Assembly: GCA_008933495.1 (NCBI GenBank)
Contig: WBUW01000187.1
Coordinates: 1 to 6,278, forward strand
Direction of reading: 5' to 3'
DNA from: Pseudorhodoplanes sp.
Lineage (GTDB): Bacteria; Pseudomonadota; Alphaproteobacteria; Rhizobiales; Xanthobacteraceae
Length of the DNA stretch: 6,278 nt
The position numbers and the translations under genes are program-made. Shown in pieces: positions 1 to 4,613 of the stretch. Under the pieces are notes generated by a model. It did no database searches, had not been told where the DNA came from, and was given only the letters and a program-made list of their open reading frames with translations. Position 1 is the stretch's first letter, and each line of letters begins with the position of its first letter.

Positions 1-532
1 CACCAATACCGCGCACACCCAGGCACCCGGCGGAGCGAAAGAACCGTTTCCGCCGTTCCGGCAGGACACCTTTGCCTCCCAACTGGTCTGGCTCGTGCTG
101 ATTTTCGGCGCGCTGTATCTGCTGATGGCGCGGGTGGCCCTGCCGCGCGTCGGCGGCATCGTCGCCGCCCGCGCGAAGCAGATCGAGAATGATCTTGCGG
201 AAGCGCAGCGGCTGAAGGCCGAAACCGAAGCCGCGGTCGCAGCCTATGAAAGGCTGCTCGCGGACGCGCGCGCCAACGCCCAGGCGATTGCGGCCAAGAC
301 CCGCGATTCGCTGATGGCGGAGGCCGACCAGCGCCGCAAGGCGCTGGAGGAGCGGCTCAACCGCAAGCTGGACGAGGCGGAGAAGGCGATCGTTGCGACC
401 AGGTCGGCGGCGATGGCCAACGTCAAGGGCATCGCGGTGGATGCCGCGGCCGCGATCGTCGAGCGGCTGATCGGCCAGGCTCCGGCCGAAAAGACGGTGG
501 CGGATGCCGTCACCGAAGCCCTGAAACGCTGA
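1..532 (+). CDS. atpF2: F0F1 ATP synthase subunit b' (5'-truncated by window edge)
   Basis: This is the second peripheral-stalk subunit of the Fo sector (b', also named atpG or atpF'). It pairs with b as a heterodimer that holds the F1 head against the membrane a/c ring. The reading frame is open from base 2 with no start codon, so the gene begins left of the window; 176 residues are visible, ending at TGA 530-532. The visible order is a polar Pro/Gly-rich N-terminal tail, the family-like stretch FPPFRQDTFASQLVWL, one membrane helix (visible residues about 24-43, LVWLVLIFGALYLLMARVALP region), then a long charged Ala/Glu/Lys/Arg coiled coil to the C-terminus. A shorter reading from GTG 95 would cut off half the membrane helix and is unlikely. 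atpF follows 9 bases later. Only the first few residues should be missing. The stalk has no catalytic residues to check. Identification is secure; whether to name it atpF2 or atpG is only convention. Confidence 0.95.
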   Translation, partial: TNTAHTQAPGGAKEPFPPFRQDTFASQLVWLVLIFGALYLLMARVALPRVGGIVAARAKQIENDLAEAQRLKAETEAAVAAYERLLADARANAQAIAAKTRDSLMAEADQRRKALEERLNRKLDEAEKAIVATRSAAMANVKGIAVDAAAAIVERLIGQAPAEKTVADAVTEALKR

Positions 533-535
533 GGT
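531..535 (+). promoter_or_regulatory. Ribosome binding site of atpF, overlapping the b' stop codon
   Basis: GAGGT lies 6 bases before ATG 542 and shares its first two bases with the TGA stop of the b' gene (530-532). This supports ATG 542 over the in-frame ATG at 554. It also suggests that translation of b follows directly from termination on b', which would suit a 1:1 b/b' heterodimer; that coupling is inference. Confidence 0.7.
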
Positions 536-541
536 GCGCCG

Positions 542-1033
542 ATGGCCGTTCTGATGCAACCGGAAACCTGGGTTGCCGTCGCGTTCGTGATCTTCATCGG
601 CATCCTCGGCTATGTCGGCGTGCATCGCACGCTGCTGGATATCCTCGACAAGCGCGCCGCGCGCATCAAGGCCGAGCTGGACGAGGCGCGCCAGCTCAAG
701 GACGAAGCCCGCAAGCTGCTCGCCGAGTATCAGAACAAGCGCGGCGAAGCCCAGCGCGAGGCGGAAGCCATCGTTGCTGGCGCCAAGGCGGAAGCCGGGC
801 GCATGGCGGCGGAAGCCGACGCCAAGCTGCAGGACTTCGTCGCCCGCCGGACCAAGATGGCGGAGACCAAGATCGCCCAGGCGGAAGCGCAGGCGCTGGC
901 GGATGTGCGCAGCGCGGCCGCGGAAGCGGCGGTGGCGGCGGCCGAGAAGGTCCTCGCGCAGTCGGTGAGCGGCAAGGTGGCCGAACGGCTCCTTGCGCAA
1001 GGTATTGACGACGTTAAGAAAAAGCTGAACTGA
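542..1033 (+). CDS. atpF: F0F1 ATP synthase subunit b
   Basis: Subunit b of the Fo peripheral stalk, partner of the b' protein encoded just upstream. The 163-residue product has the usual size for the alphaproteobacterial protein. It shows a short N-terminus ([10 protein letters not shown]), one membrane helix at about residues 10-27 ([17 protein letters not shown]), a basic/acidic hinge ([20 protein letters not shown], about 31-50), then an Ala/Glu/Lys-rich coiled-coil domain. The C-terminal part ([17 protein letters not shown], then EKVLA and VKKKLN at the end) fits the dimerisation and F1-contact region. The start at 542 has a GAGGT site at good spacing; ATG 554 would remove four residues and is less likely. 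It is probably the last gene of the Fo operon: no delta (atpH) gene follows, so the F1 genes must lie elsewhere, as known in many alphaproteobacteria. Identification is secure. Confidence 0.97.
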   Translation: MAVLMQPETWVAVAFVIFIGILGYVGVHRTLLDILDKRAARIKAELDEARQLKDEARKLLAEYQNKRGEAQREAEAIVAGAKAEAGRMAAEADAKLQDFVARRTKMAETKIAQAEAQALADVRSAAAEAAVAAAEKVLAQSVSGKVAERLLAQGIDDVKKKLN

Positions 1034-1036
1034 CGA

Positions 1037-1066
1037 GCCCTGCCCGGGGCCCGCGGGTCTGCCCGG
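1037..1066 (+). terminator. GC-rich stem-loop region after atpF, possible terminator without a U-tract
   Basis: Directly behind the atpF stop is a run of short complementary GC blocks: CCGGG 1044-1048 can pair with CCCGG 1062-1066, GGGC 1047-1050 with GCCC 1061-1064, and CCCGCGGG 1050-1057 is self-complementary. These folds exclude one another, and no T-run follows, so this is not a classic intrinsic terminator. It may stabilise the 3' end of the atp mRNA or assist termination. Weak call. Confidence 0.25.
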
Positions 1067-1100
1067 AATTCCAGATCGGACTCGTTGTTCGGCAAGGAAT

Positions 1101-1122
1101 CTGTGCATAGCATTGCGCACAG
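1101..1122. repeat. Perfect inverted repeat, 6-base arms, upstream of the HAD gene
   Basis: CTGTGC (1101-1106) and its exact complement GCACAG (1117-1122) flank the 10-base spacer ATAGCATTGC. The arm centres are 16 bases apart, about one and a half helical turns. The element lies just ahead of the AT-rich promoter-like island at 1136-1163. It could be a binding site for a dimeric regulator or a short hairpin ending atp transcription; no U-tract follows it. A 6-base dyad can also arise by chance. Confidence 0.3.
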
Positions 1123-1135
1123 GCGCCGCCGTATA

Positions 1136-1163
1136 TTGTTACCGCGGCCGATTTTCTTATCTT
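1136..1163 (+). promoter_or_regulatory. Candidate promoter of the HAD hydrolase gene
   Basis: TTGTTA (1136-1141) and TATCTT (1158-1163) are 16 bases apart and each matches four of six positions of the sigma-70 consensus. They sit in a conspicuous AT-rich island (about 1131-1175) within otherwise very GC-rich sequence. The distance to the GTG start at 1221 leaves a leader of roughly 50 bases. The 187-base gap after atpF also favours a separate promoter for the hydrolase. This is judged by eye only. Confidence 0.35.
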
Positions 1164-1208
1164 TGAAGCGTAAATCACGTTGCGTGCGTGTCCGGATGTT
1201 TGGGCCGT

Positions 1209-1214
1209 GGGGAG
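1209..1214 (+). promoter_or_regulatory. Ribosome binding site that fixes the HAD start at GTG 1221
   Basis: GGGGAG is a strong Shine-Dalgarno match placed 6 bases before GTG 1221. The alternative upstream GTG at 1188 has no purine-rich site before it, only the repetitive TGCGTGCGTG. This is the main reason for the shorter reading of the gene. Confidence 0.7.
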
Positions 1215-1220
1215 CCGTGC

Positions 1221-1877
1221 GTGATTATCTTCGATTGCAACGGCGTCTTGGTCGACAGTGAACCGATCGCCATGTCGGTGGCGGCGGAGGCGTTCCGCGA
1301 GCTCGGCCTGCAGCTTACGCCGGACGTGATTGCCCGCTATTTCACCGGCCGGCGGCCGGCCGACATGTTCGCCGATGTCGAGGCGGCGACCGGTCTCCGT
1401 CTGCCGCCGGATTTCGGCGCCTACGTTGCGCGCACGACGTTGACGCGGCTGCAGCGGGAATTGCGCCCGATCCGGCATGTGGTCCATGCGCTGTCCTGGC
1501 TGCGCGGGCCGAAATGCGTGGCATCATCGTCGCCAATCGATCGCGTGCGCGCGAGCCTCGAATGCACCGACCTTCTGCGCTTCTTCGGGCCGAATGTCTT
1601 CTCCGCCACGCATGTGTTCGCCGGCAAGCCGGCCCCGGACCTGTTCCTGCATGTTGCGAGCCGGGTCGGCATCGCGCCGCAGGACTGCATTGTCGTCGAG
1701 GATTCGCCCGCCGGCGTCACGGCGGCGACGGCGGCGGGGATGACCGCGATCGGTTTTGTCGGCGGCAGTCACGCCGCTCTCAACCTGGCGAGCCATCTGA
1801 CAGCCGCAGGCGCCAGCGCGGTGATCGCCGACATGCGCGCGCTCAAGGCCACCATGGTGCAATTGCGCGGCTATTAG
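1221..1877 (+). CDS. HAD-superfamily hydrolase, beta-phosphoglucomutase/YieH-like, with Asn in motif I
   Basis: A cytoplasmic haloacid-dehalogenase-fold protein of 218 residues. This family mostly comprises small-molecule phosphatases and phosphomutases. From GTG 1221 the protein opens directly on the first beta strand, MIIFDCNGVLVDSEP. Motif I holds the nucleophile Asp5, but the usual second Asp (general acid/base, two residues on) is Asn7, codon AAC. A helical cap of the C1 type spans about residues 15-80. Motif II is CVASSS (Ser102), motif III the Lys of AGKPAPD (Lys136), and motif IV VEDSPAG (Glu160, Asp161). The layout resembles E. coli YieH and beta-phosphoglucomutase-like phosphatases. 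A longer version from GTG 1188 would add 11 residues of unlikely sequence. The substrate cannot be read from the sequence. The gene stands alone between the atp operon and a converging lipoprotein gene, so context gives no hint. The family is certain, the function open; if Asn7 is real, phosphatase turnover could be impaired or altered. Confidence 0.88.
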   Translation: MIIFDCNGVLVDSEPIAMSVAAEAFRELGLQLTPDVIARYFTGRRPADMFADVEAATGLRLPPDFGAYVARTTLTRLQRELRPIRHVVHALSWLRGPKCVASSSPIDRVRASLECTDLLRFFGPNVFSATHVFAGKPAPDLFLHVASRVGIAPQDCIVVEDSPAGVTAATAAGMTAIGFVGGSHAALNLASHLTAAGASAVIADMRALKATMVQLRGY

Positions 1878-1888
1878 AGCGTGATCTT

Positions 1889-1907
1889 GCGCCGGAGCGG
1901 CCGGTGC
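1889..1907 (+). terminator. Stem-loop in the gap between converging genes, possible terminator
   Basis: GCGCCGG (1889-1895) pairs with CCGGTGC (1901-1907) around the 5-base loop AGCGG, giving seven pairs including one G-U in the + strand RNA. In the - strand RNA the same position is an A-C mismatch. It sits 12 bases past the HAD stop and 14 before the stop of the converging lipoprotein gene, where a terminator is expected. No T-run follows on either strand, so factor-independent termination is doubtful. Confidence 0.35.
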
Positions 1908-1920
1908 GGCGGATCTGGCT

Positions 1921-2610
1921 TCAGCGGCGCGGGGCGTTCGGCTTGCGTGCCGGGCGCGTGGGTTGCCTGGCCGCGGCGAGCGGATCGAAACCGATATAGA
2001 TCACGTAGGCGCTCAGGACATCTGCGCTCGGCTTCGGCACCGTCAGGTCTTCCTCGATATGGGTGAAGTTGACGTGCGACTGGCCGTCCGGGATCACCAC
2101 CGGCACATTGTAGAATCTGGTCCAGATCGTTTTCGGGCTGGGCCCTTCCTGCACGAGCGCAAAGCGCAGCGGAACGTCCATCTGCCCCGGGCCGCCCGCC
2201 GGCCCGAGGATGATACGGCCCTGCACGCCCACCCTGATCGTCAGGGTTGGCCCGGCCGCGCGGCATTCGCGTGCGGTCTGCGCGATCGTTCCCTGGTAGC
2301 GCAGTTCCGCTGTCGCGGGATCGCGCCTGGCCGCGGTGACCGAGAGCGTGGAGGTACCGTGGCGGACTTCGACCGGCGGACAATCGGCCGGATCGAATGA
2401 ATCGGCGGGCTGGCTGTTTTGCGCAAAGGCGCCGGCGGAACCGGCAAAGCGCTCGGCAAGCGAGGGCGAGCCGGTCGGGGCGCCGCCTGCGGTTGCCGTT
2501 GCGTCGCCGGAGGCGCATCCGGCAAGGCCGAACGCGGTTATCATGGCCGTCGCCGCGATGACGGCGGTCCGGCTGGCGGCTGACAGGGATACCCGGCAAC
2601 GGTTACGCAT
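1921..2610 (-). CDS. Uncharacterised lipoprotein, conserved-looking, function unknown
   Basis: I do not recognise a named family. From ATG 2610 the 229-residue product has a lipoprotein signal: basic N-terminus (MRNRCRVSLSAASR), hydrophobic core at about 16-28, and lipobox LAGC with the acylated Cys at residue 32. A low-complexity Ala/Gly/Ser/Thr linker follows to about residue 75. A compact, probably beta-rich domain follows (about 77-209), including GTSTLSV, ELRYQGTIAQTARECR, RVGVQGRIILGPAGGPGQ, VPLRFALVQEGP and AYVIYIGFDP. Cys77 and Cys116 are the only cysteines after the lipid anchor and could form a disulfide in the periplasm. The tail (about 212-229) is Pro/Arg/Ala-rich and basic. The frame stays open up to 2763, but that longer start lies inside the acetyltransferase gene and would bury the signal peptide, so 2610 is preferred. 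The product is likely exported and anchored to a membrane. It lies 77 bases behind the acetyltransferase gene on the same strand. The domain's role is unknown. Confidence 0.8.
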   Translation of the reverse strand: MRNRCRVSLSAASRTAVIAATAMITAFGLAGCASGDATATAGGAPTGSPSLAERFAGSAGAFAQNSQPADSFDPADCPPVEVRHGTSTLSVTAARRDPATAELRYQGTIAQTARECRAAGPTLTIRVGVQGRIILGPAGGPGQMDVPLRFALVQEGPSPKTIWTRFYNVPVVIPDGQSHVNFTHIEEDLTVPKPSADVLSAYVIYIGFDPLAAARQPTRPARKPNAPRR

Positions 2611-2628
2611 GCTCTCTACTCGCCGCGT

Positions 2629-2658
2629 CTTATAGCAGCCCAACAATGGCGCGCCCAA
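2629..2658 (-). promoter_or_regulatory. Candidate promoter of the lipoprotein gene
   Basis: On the - strand, TATAAG (2629-2634, five of six -10 positions) is preceded at 18 bases by TTGGGC (2653-2658, only three of six -35 positions). The -10 box is one of few AT-rich spots nearby. A start point near 2622 would leave a leader of only about a dozen bases, with the purine-rich AGTAGAGAG before ATG 2610. It would allow the lipoprotein to be expressed apart from the upstream genes. Judged by eye; weak. Confidence 0.3.
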
Positions 2659-2687
2659 GGCCGGCGGGAGGCGGACCGCTGCGACGG

Positions 2688-3284
2688 TTAAAGCGGCGGG
2701 TAAACCGGATCGTCGCGCAAGCGGGCATAGAGCAGGTGGTCCTGCCACAGGCCGTTGATGCACAGGTATTCGCGGGCCCGGCCCTCGCGAACGAAGCCGG
2801 TGCGTTCCAGGAGCCGGATCGAGGGCTCGTTGGTCGGGATGCAGGCGGCTTCCAGCCGGTGCAGTCGCAGCGCGTCGAACACGAACGGGATCAGGGCCCG
2901 CACGCCGGCGGTCATGAAGCCGCGGCGCGCAAACGGTGCGCCGATCCAGTAGCCGAGGCTCGCGGTCTGCGCGACGCCGCGCCGCACATTGGTCAGGGTC
3001 AGCCCGCCAAGCAGCCGGTTCGGCTCCTTCTGGAACAGAAAGAAGGGATAGGACAGGTCGGCGCGCATGTCTTCGCTGTAGCGCCTGAGGCGCCGCTTGA
3101 ACGCAGCGCGCGTCAACTCGTCCTCCGGCCAGCTCGGCTCCCAGGGGGTGAGGAAGTCGCGGCTTTGCGCGCGCAGCTCCATCCAGGCGGCATAGTCGGA
3201 CATTTGCGGCGTGCGCAGGACCACGCCGTCGCCGGGAATGACCGGGACGAGATCGGTTACGCTGATGGTCCGGAAAAACGCCAT
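2688..3284 (-). CDS. RimJ/RimL-type GNAT N-acetyltransferase
   Basis: A cytoplasmic acetyl-CoA-dependent acetyltransferase of 198 residues, full length for the family. In E. coli, RimJ acetylates the N-terminal residue of ribosomal protein S5. The N-terminal part (VVLRTPQMSDYAAWMELR, about 21-38) is the usual first strand and helix. Motif A spans about 109-131 (SLGYWIGAPFARRGFMTAG); its RRGFM matches the GKGIM form seen in RimJ rather than the strict R/Q-x-x-G-x-G/A loop. Motif B with the C-terminal strands (LEAACIPTNEPSIRLLERTGF, then EYLCINGLWQDHLLYA, about 144-187) closely follows the RimJ pattern of N-x-x-S-x-x-LL-x-R-x-GF and YL-I-G-W-DH. I see no good ribosome binding site before ATG 3284 and no in-frame start between it and the M16 gene, so the start rests on homology. 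It lies 57 bases behind the M16 gene and is probably co-transcribed. The true substrate is unknown; a broad GNAT label is safe. Confidence 0.9.
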   Translation of the reverse strand: MAFFRTISVTDLVPVIPGDGVVLRTPQMSDYAAWMELRAQSRDFLTPWEPSWPEDELTRAAFKRRLRRYSEDMRADLSYPFFLFQKEPNRLLGGLTLTNVRRGVAQTASLGYWIGAPFARRGFMTAGVRALIPFVFDALRLHRLEAACIPTNEPSIRLLERTGFVREGRAREYLCINGLWQDHLLYARLRDDPVYPPL

Positions 3285-3341
3285 GTGCGAGCCGCGTGAT
3301 CTGCGTCGCGCCGAAGCCGCCGCGCTGCCGACGGTCGAGCG

Positions 3342-4613
3342 TCAGGCCGCCTTGCGGAAGGCACTTTCGGCAATTGCGGCCACATTCTCAAGCCCCCTGC
3401 CGGGCCCGAGCGCGGCAACCGCGGGGCGGCTACGGGCGATCAAGGCCCGCCCGGCGGCGCGCACGCTCTCGACGCTGACCGCATCGATGCGCGCGACCAG
3501 TTCCGCCAGCGGAATCGGCCGGCCATAGGCCAGCATCTGGCGCGCGAGCTGCTCGGCGCGAGCGCTCGAGCTTTCCAGCGCCATCAGCAGGCCGGCTTTC
3601 ATCTGCGCCTTCACGCGCGCGATCTCCGCTGCGGCGATGTTTTCGGCCGCGCCCGCGATCTGCTCGATGACCACCTGCATCAGTTCCGGCGCATCCGCCG
3701 CATCGGTGCCGGCATAGAGGCCGAAAAAGCCGGTGTCGGAATAGGGCATGTGAAAACTGTAGATCGAGTAGCACAGGCCGCGCGCTTCGCGCACTTCCTG
3801 AAACAGGCGCGACGACATGCCCCCGCCGAGTGCGCTGGCGAAGACCTGGAGGCTGTATAGCTCGGGATCGCGCTGCGGCAGGCCTTCGAATGCGATCGCG
3901 ATATGCGCCTGTTCGAGGTCGCGGATTTCGACATTGGAGCGGCCGTGGAAGCGGGCGGGCGCCGGTGCCGGCGCTGCCGGTTCGCGGAAGCTGCCGAACA
4001 ACCGCGCCGCCTCGCCGGTGACCTGCGTGTGATCGACCGCGCCGGTCGCGACGACGAACATGTCGGGCGCGCGGTAATTGCGCGACAGATAGCGGCGCAG
4101 ATGCTCGGGCCGAAAGCTGCAGACGCTTTCGCGCGTGCCGAGGATGGGGCGGCCGACCGGTTGATCCGGAAACGCCGCCGATTGCAGGCGGTCGAAGACG
4201 AGATCGTCGGGCGCGTCCTCGGTCGCGCCGATTTCCTGCACGATGACGTTCTGCTCGCGCTGCAGCTCGACCGGGTCGAAAGCCGGCTCGGCGAGAATGT
4301 CGGAGAGCACGTCAAGCGCCAGCGGCACGTTCGCCTTGAGCACGCGCGCATAATAGGCCGTCGTCTCGACCGAAGTGGCGGCGTTGAGATCGCCGCCGAC
4401 CGCCTCGATCTCCTCGGCAATCTGGCGCGCGGTGCGCCGCCGGGTGCCCTTGAACGCCATGTGCTCGAGCAGGTGCGAAATGCCGTGCTCCTGCGTCTCC
4501 TCGTCGCGGCTGCCCGAGCCGACCCACACCCCGAGCGAGGCGGTTTCCAGATGCGGCATGGTATCGGTGACGACGGTGAGCCCGGTCGGCAGACGGCTAA
4601 TCTCAACACTCAT
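3342..4613 (-). CDS. M16-family zinc metallopeptidase (mitochondrial processing peptidase-like)
   Basis: A zinc-dependent endopeptidase of the pitrilysin family, subfamily resembling mitochondrial processing peptidase beta. The 423-residue length is normal for the single-chain bacterial form. The inverted zinc motif HxxEH is intact as HLLEH (His47, Glu50 as base, His51), and the third ligand Glu127 sits in QNVIVQEIGATEDAPDD, 76 residues after His51, the usual distance. Family landmarks follow: GGDLNAATSVETTAYYA (about 73-89), and in the second half-domain GGGMSSRLFQEVRE (Arg269) with GLCYSIYSF (Tyr282), the residues that hold peptide substrate in this family. An Ala/Pro linker at about 211-221 joins the two halves. 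There is no signal peptide, so it is probably cytoplasmic. The start overlaps the thrC stop by four bases (ATGA) and has an ideal GGAGGT site, so it is read on the thrC mRNA. The catalytic set suggests an active enzyme; bacterial substrates are poorly known. Confidence 0.96.
   Translation of the reverse strand: MSVEISRLPTGLTVVTDTMPHLETASLGVWVGSGSRDEETQEHGISHLLEHMAFKGTRRRTARQIAEEIEAVGGDLNAATSVETTAYYARVLKANVPLALDVLSDILAEPAFDPVELQREQNVIVQEIGATEDAPDDLVFDRLQSAAFPDQPVGRPILGTRESVCSFRPEHLRRYLSRNYRAPDMFVVATGAVDHTQVTGEAARLFGSFREPAAPAPAPARFHGRSNVEIRDLEQAHIAIAFEGLPQRDPELYSLQVFASALGGGMSSRLFQEVREARGLCYSIYSFHMPYSDTGFFGLYAGTDAADAPELMQVVIEQIAGAAENIAAAEIARVKAQMKAGLLMALESSSARAEQLARQMLAYGRPIPLAELVARIDAVSVESVRAAGRALIARSRPAVAALGPGRGLENVAAIAESAFRKAA

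Noticed and set aside
1065..1072. Short palindrome GGAATTCC after atpF
   Set aside because: An 8-base self-complementary word is expected by chance at this scale and has no partner copy nearby.
1014..1487. 157-codon - strand frame across the atpF-HAD gap
   Set aside because: It spans the promoter region and the HAD catalytic motifs in antisense, with no ribosome site or family resemblance.
1874..2599. 241-codon - strand frame overlapping the lipoprotein gene
   Set aside because: It is an Arg/Pro-rich shifted reading of the lipoprotein gene, which has a clear lipobox signal in the other frame.
2611..2687. Possible terminator behind the acetyltransferase gene on the - strand
   Set aside because: Only a 4-pair GCGG-T-CCGC fold with a one-base loop is visible and no T-run follows it.
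2611..2763. N-terminal extension of the lipoprotein reading frame by 51 codons
   Set aside because: It would overlap the end of the acetyltransferase gene and place the lipoprotein signal peptide inside the chain, where it could not work.
2646..3299. 217-codon + strand open frame opposite the acetyltransferase gene
   Set aside because: No recognisable motif, composition typical of an antisense shadow, and the opposite strand encodes a clear RimJ-type protein.
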